Made by a program: the position numbers and the translations under genes. Under the pieces are notes generated by a model. It worked only from the letters and a program-made list of their open reading frames with translations. It was not told the DNA's origin and did not search any database. From assembly GCA_002172675.1 (NCBI GenBank), contig NETF01000050.1:18090-82089 (forward strand): a DNA stretch of 64,000 bases. The letters are read 5' to 3'. Below, piece by piece: positions 8,776 to 18,456 of the stretch. The number at the start of each line of letters is the position of its first letter. The stretch's first letter is position 1. This DNA comes from an unicellular cyanobacterium SU3 (GTDB taxonomy: Bacteria; Cyanobacteriota; Cyanobacteriia; Cyanobacteriales; Microcystaceae).

Positions 8776-9637
8776 GACTAATATAATGAATAATGAAAGT
8801 TTACAGCAGGGAACACTTTATATTGTGGGAACACCCATCGGAAATTTAGAAGATATTACCTTTCGGGCGATCCGAATTTTAAAATCAGTTAATCTTATCG
8901 CTGCAGAAGATACCCGTCATACTGCTAAACTTTTGCATCATTTCCAGATTACTACGCCTCAAATTAGTTATCATCATCATAATCGCACGGCTCGCCAAAC
9001 TGAATTATTAAACTATCTTGAAGAAGGGCAAACTATTGCGTTAGTAACCGATGCAGGAATGCCAGGTATTTCTGATCCAGGATACGATTTAATTAGTGCT
9101 TCTATTATAGCAAATATTCCTGTTATTCCTATCCCTGGACCCACAGCTGCTATTACAGCCCTTTCTGTCTCTGGTTTGGCTACAGATCGTTTTATTTTTG
9201 AGGGTTTTCTCCCCTTAAAAGGAAAAGAAAGACGCGATCGCTTGCAAGCGTTAAAAACAGAAACTCGTACAATTATTCTATATGAAGCCCCCCATCGTTT
9301 ACTGAAAACTTTAACAGATTTACAAGAGATTTATGGTAAAGATCATCAGCTTACTGTAGGGAGAGAAATTACCAAACGTTATGAAGAATTTTGGCGAGGA
9401 AGTTTAGAAGATGCTATCTTATATTATCATAATTCTCAGCAAATCAAAGGGGAATTTACCTTAATTCTTGCTGGTTGTTCTCAAAGTCGTTTTCTTGAAT
9501 TAACTGTTGATCAATTAAGAGATGAATTACAACAATTATTAGACCAAGGAATGACGCGATCGCAAGCCAGTCGTCAACTCGCAGAAGTCACTACTTTTTC
9601 CCGTCGTCAAATTTATAATTTATCTTTAGATAATTAG
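8774..9637 (+). CDS. rsmI: 16S rRNA (cytidine(1402)-2'-O)-methyltransferase RsmI
   Basis: The 287-residue protein is an SAM-dependent tetrapyrrole-methylase-fold enzyme. Visible motifs are LYIVGTPIGNLEDITFRA, AAEDTRHTAKLL, VTDAGMPGISDPG and PIPGPTAAITAL, all diagnostic for RsmI. It 2'-O-methylates C1402 in the ribosomal P site. The C-terminus carries a small helical region (MTRSQASRQLAEVT). A second ATG at 8786 (MNNESLQQ) is an equally good start and would remove the overlap with the kinase gene; no RBS decides between them. Confidence 0.93.
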   Translation: MTNIMNNESLQQGTLYIVGTPIGNLEDITFRAIRILKSVNLIAAEDTRHTAKLLHHFQITTPQISYHHHNRTARQTELLNYLEEGQTIALVTDAGMPGISDPGYDLISASIIANIPVIPIPGPTAAITALSVSGLATDRFIFEGFLPLKGKERRDRLQALKTETRTIILYEAPHRLLKTLTDLQEIYGKDHQLTVGREITKRYEEFWRGSLEDAILYYHNSQQIKGEFTLILAGCSQSRFLELTVDQLRDELQQLLDQGMTRSQASRQLAEVTTFSRRQIYNLSLDN

Positions 9638-9658
9638 CTTTTTTTTACAACAATTACA

Positions 9659-11155
9659 ATGATTAAAAAAATTTTTTTTACCAGTTTAACTTTAGTTATT
9701 CCTATCTATTTAAGTAGTTGTAGTACACCTAAAACCACCGTATCTATTTCCAGTGGTTCTCCTGGTAGTGGTTATCAAAGAATTAGTTCTCAAATTAAAT
9801 CATCAGCCGATACAGTAGAACAAATACAAGTCACTGATACTTATCAATCTCAAGGGTCACAAGAAAATTTACAACGATTATTAGATAAAGAAGTTGATTT
9901 TTCTATTGTACAATTAGATGTGGCTAGTGAAGCTATGAAACAAGAAAAAGTTAACACTTTATTAGTTTTAACTCAAGAATATTTACACCTAGTCACTCAA
10001 GCTAATTCTAACATTAAAACCTTAGCAGACTTACAAGGAAAACGGGTGATGGTGGGGGCAGAAGGTAGCGGAATTTATTTCACAGCAAAGCGAATTTTTA
10101 CGGCCAGTAATATCACAGTTATCGAAGTAAAATCTAATGAAAATAGACTGAAAAAACTTATCAATAATGAAGTTGATGCCTTTATTTATGTGGGACCTTT
10201 AGCAACCAGTGATAAATTTAAACAAGAATTACAACAGTCAACTCAATTACGTTTTATTCCTGTAGACTCTAGTTTAATTAATTATTTAACTATTCAATTT
10301 CCTGAATCTTATCAAGAAGCAATTATTCCCCAAGGAACTTATAAACCATTACCAAAATTACCCGATCAAAACTTATCAACTATTTCAACCCCTGGGGCAT
10401 TAATTACCCGTCCCGATGTCAATAAAAAGACAGTTTCTTTATTAACTTGGGCAATTCTTTCTAACTTTCGCCAATACTCTCCTTTCTATCCCGAATTAGC
10501 CTCCCAACAAGATGCTACACTATTAAGTGAAGGGTTAATTTATATTCATCCCGGGGCGCAACAAGTCTTTAATTATGGTGATCCTAGGGTTGCATGGCAA
10601 CGTTATTTAAGAGAAAATAAGCCTTTACAAGCGGCTTTAATTATGTTAATTACCACCAGTAGTATTGGTTTTTTACTTCGTTGGTGGCGTAAACGAAAAC
10701 AAAATAATCTTCTTAAAGCTAACCGTCAAACTATTAACGAATTACAACAATTATTAGAGAACAATCCTCAAAAAGCCACAGAAGAAATTGAAGATTTACG
10801 GCAAAAATATCGTTTAATGTTAATTGATGGTCAAGTTTCCTCAGAGGTTTATGAACAAATTGAAAAAATGACCCAAATATTTTCAGATCAATGTCAAAGA
10901 TGGCAAGCTAAACAAAAAGAATTATCCCATAATCAAATCTTACAATTGATGGATGAATGGAGTCAACAACTCCCCGAAAGTTTAATGTCACAACATGGAC
11001 AATTATACTATTCTCATGATCAGTATAAAGAGATGTTAAAAACGGGGCAATTAGACTTACAAACTTATTTACAGATGATTCAACTTACCCTAGTTTGGAC
11101 AAACTTACTGTCGGTTCAAAATTCAAAAAATGATAAAAATAACCTATCAAATTAA
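9659..11155 (+). CDS. TAXI family TRAP-type solute-binding lipoprotein with membrane anchor
   Basis: The N-terminus has a short signal with lipobox LSSC (Cys near residue 21), so it is probably a lipoprotein. SISSGSPGSGYQRISSQI and DLQGKRVMVGAEGSGIYFTA are the TAXI (TRAP-associated extracytoplasmic immunogenic) binding-protein signatures. A membrane segment follows at about 325-342, then a long helical, Gln/Glu-rich cytosolic tail of some 150 residues. No TRAP permease is nearby, and the extra membrane-plus-tail part suggests a sensing role rather than simple uptake; that is inference. It starts 21 bases after rsmI and may share its transcript. Confidence 0.8.
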   Translation: MIKKIFFTSLTLVIPIYLSSCSTPKTTVSISSGSPGSGYQRISSQIKSSADTVEQIQVTDTYQSQGSQENLQRLLDKEVDFSIVQLDVASEAMKQEKVNTLLVLTQEYLHLVTQANSNIKTLADLQGKRVMVGAEGSGIYFTAKRIFTASNITVIEVKSNENRLKKLINNEVDAFIYVGPLATSDKFKQELQQSTQLRFIPVDSSLINYLTIQFPESYQEAIIPQGTYKPLPKLPDQNLSTISTPGALITRPDVNKKTVSLLTWAILSNFRQYSPFYPELASQQDATLLSEGLIYIHPGAQQVFNYGDPRVAWQRYLRENKPLQAALIMLITTSSIGFLLRWWRKRKQNNLLKANRQTINELQQLLENNPQKATEEIEDLRQKYRLMLIDGQVSSEVYEQIEKMTQIFSDQCQRWQAKQKELSHNQILQLMDEWSQQLPESLMSQHGQLYYSHDQYKEMLKTGQLDLQTYLQMIQLTLVWTNLLSVQNSKNDKNNLSN

Positions 11156-11168
11156 TCAAAGTACAACT

Positions 11169-12182
11169 ATGTTATCTATGTCATCTACGCTTCAAGAAAA
11201 ATTGTCTCAACCCTTAAAAATTGGTTCAGTAGAAGTAAAAAGTCGAGTGTTACAATCGCCTTTATCGGGAGTAACAGACTTAGTTTTTCGCCGTTTAGTT
11301 AGACGTTATTCTCCTAATTCTATGATGTACACGGAAATGGTCAGTGCCACAGAAATTCATCATTTAAAACAACTTCCTAGACTAATGGAAATTGATCCTC
11401 ATGAACAACCTATTAGTATTCAATTATTTGATTGCCGTCCAGATTTTATGGCAGAAGCAGCCCAAAAAGCAGTAAAAGAAGGGGCAAAAACCATTGATAT
11501 TAATATGGGTTGTCCTGTTAATAAAATTACTAAAAAAGGGGGTGGCTCTTCTTTGTTAAGACAGCCAGAAATTGCTGAAAAACTGATTAAAGAAGTCGTT
11601 AAAGCCGTCGATATTCCTGTTACTGTAAAAACTAGAATAGGATGGGATAATAATGAAATTAATATCTTAGAATTTGCTAAAAAAATGGAAGATTCAGGGG
11701 CATCTATGTTAACTCTTCATGGTAGAACTCGCGCCCAAGGATATACAGGAAAAGCTAGATGGGAATGGATTAAAAAAGTAAAAGAAATCTTGACTATTCC
11801 TGTTATAGCCAATGGTGACATCTTTTCTATTGAAGCTGCCATTCACTGTTTAGAAATGACTGGTGCAGATGGTGTAATGTGTTCCCGTGGAACTCTAGGA
11901 TACCCTTTTTTAGTGGGAGAAATTGATCATTTTTTTCGCACAGGCAATCAACCCACTCAACCGACTTCTATAGACAGATTAGAATGTGCAAAAGAACATT
12001 TAAAAGGGTTATGGCAATACAAAGGAAAACGAGGTATTTATCAAGCGAGAAAACATTTAAGTTGGTATTGTAAAGGGTTCCCTGGAGCATCAGAATTAAG
12101 AGATAAAGTATCTCGCATTGAAACAGTAGAAGAAGGCTATCAATTGTTAGATCAAACTATAAAACTAATTAATAATGAATAA
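11169..12182 (+). CDS. dusB: tRNA-dihydrouridine synthase, DusB/NifR3 family
   Basis: The flavin enzyme reduces uridine to dihydrouridine in tRNA D-loops. Motifs are SPLSGVTDLVFR at the N-terminus (FMN site), INMGCPVNKI with the catalytic Cys, TVKTRIGW, LTLHGRTRAQGY and ANGDIF. The helical tRNA-binding domain follows. The open frame extends back to 11130, inside the previous gene; the ATG at 11169 (or 11178, MSSTLQEKL) lies beyond that gene's stop and is preferred. Length of about 338 residues is normal for the family. Confidence 0.92.
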   Translation: MLSMSSTLQEKLSQPLKIGSVEVKSRVLQSPLSGVTDLVFRRLVRRYSPNSMMYTEMVSATEIHHLKQLPRLMEIDPHEQPISIQLFDCRPDFMAEAAQKAVKEGAKTIDINMGCPVNKITKKGGGSSLLRQPEIAEKLIKEVVKAVDIPVTVKTRIGWDNNEINILEFAKKMEDSGASMLTLHGRTRAQGYTGKARWEWIKKVKEILTIPVIANGDIFSIEAAIHCLEMTGADGVMCSRGTLGYPFLVGEIDHFFRTGNQPTQPTSIDRLECAKEHLKGLWQYKGKRGIYQARKHLSWYCKGFPGASELRDKVSRIETVEEGYQLLDQTIKLINNE

Positions 12183-12261
12183 TTTATAATTAATATTGCT
12201 AATTGTTTTAAAAATTGCTATATTAGATATTTTGAAATTATAGATGAGAGGCTGAAACAGA

Positions 12262-13641
12262 ATGTTAAAAACAGAAAATATATCGATAATTGTTAAAGAG
12301 CAAAATAAATATTTCTTATTAGGTGATACACAAAAAGTCAAGTTTCGCCAGCAACAACTACAACAATTAAAACAGTTAATTGTTAAAAAAGAAAGTGAGA
12401 TAGTCAAAGCTTTAAATAAAGACTTAGGTAAATGTCAGTTTGAAAGTTATTTATCAGAAATTAGAATTATTAAAAAAGAAATTGATAATATGATAAATAA
12501 TCTTAGAAAATGGGTAAAACCTTGTTATGTTGCAACTCCCATAGAACAAGTTCCTGGAACTGCATTCATTCAACCTCAACCGAAAGGAGTTGTCCTTATT
12601 ATTAGTCCTTGGAATTATCCCTTTTCCTTAGCAATAATGCCCTTAATAGGGGCGATCGCTGCTGGTAACTGTGCTATTATTAAACCCTCAGAATTAACTC
12701 CCCATACATCACAAGTTCTTGTAAAAATTATTAATAATCACTTCGATAATAACTATGTAAAAGTGATTGAAGGAGGAAAAGAAACCAGCCAACAATTATT
12801 AAAAGAAAAATTTGATCATATCTTTTTCACTGGAAGTCCTGACCTTGGGAAAATTGTTATGGAAGCTGCTGCCAAACAGCTAATACCTGTTACTTTAGAA
12901 TTAGGAGGAAAAAGTCCCTGTATTGTAGATAAAAAAATTAATATAAAAGAAACAGCAAAACGAATTGTCTGGGGAAAATTTCTAAACGCTGGACAAAGTT
13001 GTATTGCCCCAGATTATTTATTAGTCAATCAACAAATTAAATTGCAACTATTAGAAGCTATCAAGAAAGCTATTAAAGAATTTTATGGAGAAAATCCCTT
13101 TCAAAGTTCAGATTATGGAAGAATTATCAATAAACATCATTTTAAGCGATTATCTACTTTATTAACATCCGGACAGATTATTGTAGGCGGTCAAGTTATC
13201 CCAGAAGAAAACTATATTTCTCCAACCATTATTGATCAAGTTTCTTCTGAGTTTCCTATTATGCAAGACGAGATATTCGGGCCTATTTTACCGATTTTAG
13301 ATTATGATAAAATAGAAGAAGCGATCGCCTTTATTAACCAAAGACCAAATCCCTTAGCCATTTATTTATTTTCTAACGATAAAAAGCAACAAAAAAAGGT
13401 CTTAGAAAATACCCTATCAGGGGGTGTAGGGATTAACGATACAGTGATGCAATATGGAGTGTTAACCTTGCCCTTTGGTGGTGTAGGAAAAAGTGGTATG
13501 GGTTCCTATCATGGTAAAGCAAGTTTTGATACATTTTCCCATTATAAAAGCGTCTTAAAACGTTCTTTTTGGTTGGAAACAAATTTGCGTTTTCCCCCCT
13601 ATCAAGGTAAATTAAAATGGATAAAACGGCTTTTAGGATAA
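12262..13641 (+). CDS. Aldehyde dehydrogenase, class 3-like
   Basis: A 459-residue NAD(P)-dependent aldehyde dehydrogenase of the short, fatty-aldehyde type. Motifs: PWNYPFSLAIMPLIGAIAAGN, the cofactor loop FTGSPDLGKIV, the catalytic Glu in LELGGKSPCIV and the catalytic Cys in NAGQSCIAPDYLL. GAGAGG precedes the ATG by 12 bases as RBS. Related cyanobacterial enzymes oxidise apocarotenals and alkanals; a carotenoid cleavage oxygenase is encoded at 38384, but far away, so a link is speculative. The stop is 17 bases before an insertion sequence gene. Confidence 0.88.
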   Translation: MLKTENISIIVKEQNKYFLLGDTQKVKFRQQQLQQLKQLIVKKESEIVKALNKDLGKCQFESYLSEIRIIKKEIDNMINNLRKWVKPCYVATPIEQVPGTAFIQPQPKGVVLIISPWNYPFSLAIMPLIGAIAAGNCAIIKPSELTPHTSQVLVKIINNHFDNNYVKVIEGGKETSQQLLKEKFDHIFFTGSPDLGKIVMEAAAKQLIPVTLELGGKSPCIVDKKINIKETAKRIVWGKFLNAGQSCIAPDYLLVNQQIKLQLLEAIKKAIKEFYGENPFQSSDYGRIINKHHFKRLSTLLTSGQIIVGGQVIPEENYISPTIIDQVSSEFPIMQDEIFGPILPILDYDKIEEAIAFINQRPNPLAIYLFSNDKKQQKKVLENTLSGGVGINDTVMQYGVLTLPFGGVGKSGMGSYHGKASFDTFSHYKSVLKRSFWLETNLRFPPYQGKLKWIKRLLG

Positions 13642-13657
13642 AAATCTCTCTGATAAA

Positions 13658-14792
13658 ATGCTAGTAGTAGAAGCAAAGCTTAAAAACGGTACACCAGAGC
13701 AATACCAAAGATTAGATGAGTCCATTAGGACATCTCAATTTGTGCGTAACTCTTGTGTTCGTTATTGGATGGACAATAGAGGAACAACTCGTAACGACCT
13801 CCAAAAACTTTGTGCCGTACTAGCTAACAATAAAGAGACACCTTGGGTAAAAAAATTAAACTCTCAAGCTCGTCAATCCTCTGCTGATAGGGCATGGCAA
13901 TCAATTAATTAATAGGTTTTATCAAAATTGTCGTGCCAAGATACCTGGGAAAAAAGGTTTTCCTCGGTTTAAAAAGCATAGTCGTTCTGTTGAATACAAA
14001 CTAACAGGCTACAAACTATCTGATGATAGACGTAAAATCAAATTCACTGATGGGTTTAAAGCAGGAGAATTTGATCTACGGTGTAGTCAAAGAACCTTGG
14101 TTTATTATTCAGAGCAACAGATTAGACGGGTTAGAGTTGTTAGACGTTGTGACGGTTATTATTGCCAGTTTCTCATTAATGTAGAGCGACAAGAACATTA
14201 TGAACCGACGGGGCAAGTAACAGGAATTGACTTAGGGTTAAAAGAGTTTTATACCGATGCTCAAGGCAATACTGTCACTAATCTTCGTTATTTAAGAAAG
14301 TCAGAAAAGCGTCTTAAAAAAGCACAAAGACGATTATCAAAACGCTTTCGTAAGGAAAAGAAACAGTCTAACAACTATCATAAACAACGGGTAAAAGTAG
14401 CTAAGCTTCATCTTAAAGTATCAAGACAACGTAAAGACAAAGCAATTAAAGATGCTTTGGCGTTAGTCCAGTCTAATGATCTGGTAGTCTATGAGGCTTT
14501 GAAGGTTAGAAATTTAGTGAAGAACCGTAAGCTTGCCAAGTCAATTTCTGATGCTTCTTGGTATCAATTCACTCAATGGTTGAATTATTTTGCCAAGATT
14601 TATCGTATTGTTTGTGTTGCTGTACCTCCCCATTTCACCACTCAAGATTGTTCAGTTTGTACCACAAGAGTTCAAAAGTTATTAAGTACCAGAACTCATC
14701 AATGTCCTAACTGTAAAACAGTCTTAGATAGGGATCACAACGCAGCAGTCAACATTCTTAAAAAGGGTTTAAATTTATTAATTGTTTATTGA
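13658..14792 (+). pseudogene. tnpB: tnpB/OrfB of IS200/IS605-type element, frameshifted
   Basis: An N-terminal piece (13658-13912, MLVVEAKLKNGTPEQYQRLD) and the rest (continuing from about 13905 in another frame to 14792) together make one TnpB. The frames join if one copy of a tandem AATT in TCAATTAATTAATAGG is removed, restoring AWQSINRFYQNC. RuvC residues are intact: Asp in GIDLGLKEF, Glu in VVYEALKVRN and Asp in LDRDHNAAVN, with a zinc ribbon (CSVC...CPNC). No TnpA is present. It inserted between the aldehyde dehydrogenase and the gene at 15798, whose 3' end it overlaps. Confidence 0.88.
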
Positions 14793-15798
14793 GCAACGCC
14801 CTATTAATGAGATTTTGGGGGGTAATTCCCGGCCTAGGAATCGTACTAATCGTTCCTCTATAAATTTTTAGGGTGTTAAATTCATCCAACTGATTTAAGT
14901 TATTTTTCCACAAAGTCAACCACTTCATAAACCTATCCATTACACCTTGAACCCCTTCAGAATCCGTATTAGGCAACACCGCAATACATTGATTATCATC
15001 ATATTGGCCCACAAAATCCCCTCCTCGCTTTAAACTAGCAACTAATCCAGAACTCAGTTGTTCAAGGACTTGAAACATTAGGATTTCTTGTTGGTTTCTC
15101 CCTTGTAAATCAATTTGACAGACAATCAGGGATAAATACTGTTCTGCACGAAGCATTCTTTGCCATTCTTGCTCTAAATAATCATTAAAATGAGAAGAAT
15201 TATAAATGTGAATTGATAGATGTCGTTGACTTTCCTTGTTTTTGCTCGATTCTACAAGACTCCATTGATTGGGTAATTGAGAGAGGTTTTCATGGCATTC
15301 TTGGGTTATAACAGAATTGGGCGGGTCATTCTCTAATTGTTTTGCTTGGTTGGTTTTGAGGAGTTTTTTGGCAAAGGAAAAGGTAATGACTTGACCTTGC
15401 CGCGCTTTTTCTAATGCTTGATTACGAACTTCTAAGGGGGTTGAGGGAGCAGCTAAAATATATAAGGCCGACGGAGCAATATCGATTGTTTCTAAATCAT
15501 CGAGTTGAAATTGTTTACTAACCTGCATAAATTTATTAGCAGCCGAAATACTCCAATCAAATTCCGCCTCTAACCATGCCCGAAATTGTCCATGTTGTAA
15601 TTGTTTTTTGATTTGGCATAGATGATTACCAATAATATAAATATCTTGAGCGCAGCGACGGAGTCGATTTTTAATATCAATGGTTAACTCCTCAATCTGA
15701 TGTCGCACTTGTGGATTTAATTGTTGATAGTTAAAATCCCTAGCATCAGGATTATTGTAATTAAAACATGAAATATCTTTATTTTGATTCATATCCAT
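14758..15798 (-). CDS. DUF3102 protein with degenerate GGDEF-like domain
   Basis: Residues about 25-160 match DUF3102 (KNRLRRCAQDIYIIGNHLCQIK, WSISAANKFMQVS), a putative nucleic-acid-associated module. After a linker, residues about 200-335 look like a diguanylate cyclase fold: RGGDFVGQYDDNQCIAVLPNT aligns with the usual DxxxRYGGEEFAVLLPNT, so the active-site loop reads DDNQC and the domain is probably catalytically dead, perhaps a binder. The last seven residues (LINLNPF) are encoded by the end of the adjacent tnpB element, so the native C-terminus has been replaced. No partner genes are visible. Confidence 0.7.
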   Translation of the reverse strand: MDMNQNKDISCFNYNNPDARDFNYQQLNPQVRHQIEELTIDIKNRLRRCAQDIYIIGNHLCQIKKQLQHGQFRAWLEAEFDWSISAANKFMQVSKQFQLDDLETIDIAPSALYILAAPSTPLEVRNQALEKARQGQVITFSFAKKLLKTNQAKQLENDPPNSVITQECHENLSQLPNQWSLVESSKNKESQRHLSIHIYNSSHFNDYLEQEWQRMLRAEQYLSLIVCQIDLQGRNQQEILMFQVLEQLSSGLVASLKRGGDFVGQYDDNQCIAVLPNTDSEGVQGVMDRFMKWLTLWKNNLNQLDEFNTLKIYRGTISTIPRPGITPQNLINRALLNKQLINLNPF

Positions 15799-16663
15799 TA
15801 ATTTCCATACTAAAACTGCTGTTTAATTCACTTTTTTCCGTAATATTACATTTAAAACACTTATAAATAAGATTAGCTTGGTGTAACGAGGGAGAAAGAC
15901 TATTTCAAGCAAGCAATCATTATCGTTTAATGAATATTACATTAAACAGGTCAGGGAATTAACAAGTAGAAAGATTTTATTTTTATCTACTTCAAATCAT
16001 ACCTTGATAATGGTGAAAATTCAATTAAGTATTGTTTCAAGGAGATTTAGATATCTAAATATTAGTCAAATCTGGACATACCTAAACATGAATAATTAAT
16101 GATTATATTCTTCATGACCAAATGGATAAATTTTATACATTTACGTCTTGTAGATATTTCGAGTATCTCGTTTTCTTTAGCTACCCTGAAGTTATAAAGT
16201 TATAAAAATTAGATTTGTAAAATCCATTATATAGCGTTTCTCGGACTCATGAGGTACACCTAACCCCTGCCTCCTGCCTTCTGCTTCAAAGTGAGAACTT
16301 TTGTACCTCACAAGTATGATAACTGCTATAAGACTTGATTAGCATAATTTCTTTAAAATTTTTTTCAATATAAAACTCATAAAGTAACATAGTTTTAAGT
16401 TTAAGAATCAATAGTTGACAATTAAATTTTCCTGAATTACCATCTAAATAAAAGTCGCGTTGTGGTGACTTTTGTTAAAAGTTTTTGGTCAACAAATAGA
16501 TTTCAAAAGGTTGAGATTGTGACGATTGATCGTTAATCAGAGTCACCTCGAAACCGAAAAATTAGTCATTGAAAAAATCTAATCAAATCAGGAAATGTAA
16601 GCTCCATAAAGATTGTGAATTTTTCCTGAAACAACTATTCATCAAACCTATCAGAGATTTACT
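15799..16663. other. 865-bp intergenic interval upstream of HlyD gene
   Basis: No gene is seen. It contains a MITE-like inverted-repeat element at 16230-16330. The rest is AT-rich and probably holds promoters for both flanking genes; I do not see the TGCCA-WWW-TGGCA motif found elsewhere in the island. Confidence 0.5.
16230..16330. repeat. MITE-like element with TATAGC termini
   Basis: The left end TATAGCGTTTCTC...GAGGTACA and the reverse complement of the right end TATAGCAGTTATC...GAGGTACA match over about 29 bases. The interior holds CCTGCCTCCTGCCTTCTGC, a heptamer-like tract. A related element is at 57106-57275. Confidence 0.6.
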
Positions 16664-18322
16664 ATGTCAACCCACTTAAATCCAACAGAAAAGCAATTTG
16701 TCCGAGGTTCAAATCAAGACAAAGAACCCTCATCAGGTCATCAGGAATCCCAGGACAATTACATTACTCCGGAAAACCATCAACATATTTATGGTGGTCT
16801 CACTAGCAACGCCCTAGAACTTCCCCGAACCACCTTTAAGCCAACTCCTACCTATCATCGGCCTCAGTTTGAAGAACCCATCAATCCCTGGTCTTCTTCG
16901 GTCCAAACCCTGTTAGATAAACCTCCCGCCAGCTTACCCCAAAAGTTCATTTTAGGAGGAATGGCGTTTTGTCTTGCCTTCGGGGCCTGGGCCTGGTTTG
17001 GAACCCTCGAAGAAGTGGGCAAAGCCCAAGGAAAATTAGTGCCAGAGGGAGAAACCTATAAAATTCAACCAGTAGAATTGGGGAAAGTTACCGATATTGC
17101 CGTTGAAGAAGGACAAGAGGTCCAAGCTGGTCAATTATTAGTGGAATTTGACACAGAATTAGCCGAAAAAGAAATTGATCGACTTCAAGAGATGATTCGA
17201 GCGTTTCAAACCGAGTTAGGACAAAAACATATCCTACAACAACGTATTCAATTAGAAGCCGAAACAGATGCAGCCATTGCCTCAGCAGAACTTCAAGCAC
17301 AACAAGCCATTATCGCCCATACCCAAGAAAAGATCGCCACCGTCCGTCAATTATTGGCTCAACAACGAACCGAAGTCGCAGCCTATCAATTGCGACAAAA
17401 ACAGTTACAACCCCTCGATTCTATCGCCCAGCAACGGCTTGAGCAACTAGAGGCCGAGAAAATGGCCCACCAAGAACGAATTAACCGACTCAAACCCCTA
17501 CAAGAAGAAGGAGCAATTTCTCAAGAATATCTCTACGAAGCCGAACAAACCCTGAGACAGACAGAACAACAAATTACCAGTAGTCGACTGCAAGAAGTCA
17601 CCCAGGCTAATGAACAAATCTTTCAAGGGAACCAAGCCATGCGGGATCTGCGATCACAAATGACTGAACATCAAGGAGAACTTTTCTCCGCGCAACAAAC
17701 GGTTCAACAGTCTCAAGCTGAATTAAATCAGAAAAAAGCCCAAGCCCAACGGAAGCAATTAGAAGCCATGCAGAAAATTCAGCAACTTGACGTAGAAATG
17801 ACGCAATTACAAGGCAAAATCGCAGAAAACAAAAATTTGTTAACAGCTGCCCAAAGTAAATTGCAATACAAGTATCTCAAAGCACCCATCAGTGGCACCA
17901 TTTTATCCCTTGATCTCACAAATACCGGTGAAGTGGTTGAAGCAGGAAAAACTGTCGCAGAGATTGCCCCCCACAATGTACCGTTAGTCGTGTCTGCAGT
18001 TCTCCCAGACGAAGAAGCCGGTTTTGTCAAAACAGGAATGCCTGCACAAGTTAAACTTGATGCCTATCCTTATCAAGATTATGGGGTTGTTACTGGTCAA
18101 GTCACCAACATTTCTGCCGATGCAGACTCCGACGAAGAATTAGGTGAACTCTATCGCGTCGAGATCAAATTAGAACGGGATCATATCGTCAAAGATCAAG
18201 AAATGATTGCCTTTAAACCAGGACAAACCGTAACAGCAGACATTATCATTCGTCGCCGTCGCATTATTGATATTGTGCTGGATCCCATCAAAAAAATGCA
18301 AACCGATGGACTTGATCTTTAG
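16664..18322 (+). CDS. HlyD family membrane fusion protein of a peptide export system
   Basis: The 552-residue protein has a Pro/His-rich cytosolic N-terminus of about 90 residues, one membrane segment (FILGGMAFCLAFGAWAWFG), a first half lipoyl motif (VTDIAVEEGQEVQAGQLLVEFD), a long Gln-rich coiled-coil hairpin (about 160-390), the second half (YLKAPISGTILSLDLTNTGEVV) and a C-terminal beta domain ending in a basic tail. It would bridge the inner-membrane exporter to the outer membrane. The C39 exporter at 26118-29240 is the obvious partner, although it lies 8 kb away on the other strand. Codon use is richer in G+C than its surroundings. Confidence 0.88.
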   Translation: MSTHLNPTEKQFVRGSNQDKEPSSGHQESQDNYITPENHQHIYGGLTSNALELPRTTFKPTPTYHRPQFEEPINPWSSSVQTLLDKPPASLPQKFILGGMAFCLAFGAWAWFGTLEEVGKAQGKLVPEGETYKIQPVELGKVTDIAVEEGQEVQAGQLLVEFDTELAEKEIDRLQEMIRAFQTELGQKHILQQRIQLEAETDAAIASAELQAQQAIIAHTQEKIATVRQLLAQQRTEVAAYQLRQKQLQPLDSIAQQRLEQLEAEKMAHQERINRLKPLQEEGAISQEYLYEAEQTLRQTEQQITSSRLQEVTQANEQIFQGNQAMRDLRSQMTEHQGELFSAQQTVQQSQAELNQKKAQAQRKQLEAMQKIQQLDVEMTQLQGKIAENKNLLTAAQSKLQYKYLKAPISGTILSLDLTNTGEVVEAGKTVAEIAPHNVPLVVSAVLPDEEAGFVKTGMPAQVKLDAYPYQDYGVVTGQVTNISADADSDEELGELYRVEIKLERDHIVKDQEMIAFKPGQTVTADIIIRRRRIIDIVLDPIKKMQTDGLDL

Positions 18323-18456
18323 ATTAAGTCTTGATGCAAACTCAATTTTTAATCAATATTAAAACCACTGTTTTTCTCTGCCTTTATTAGTTCCCAACTT
18401 TAACTTAATTATTTTGTTGTTGACTCATTTACGAAAGTTTAAGAGGATTTTTTATC

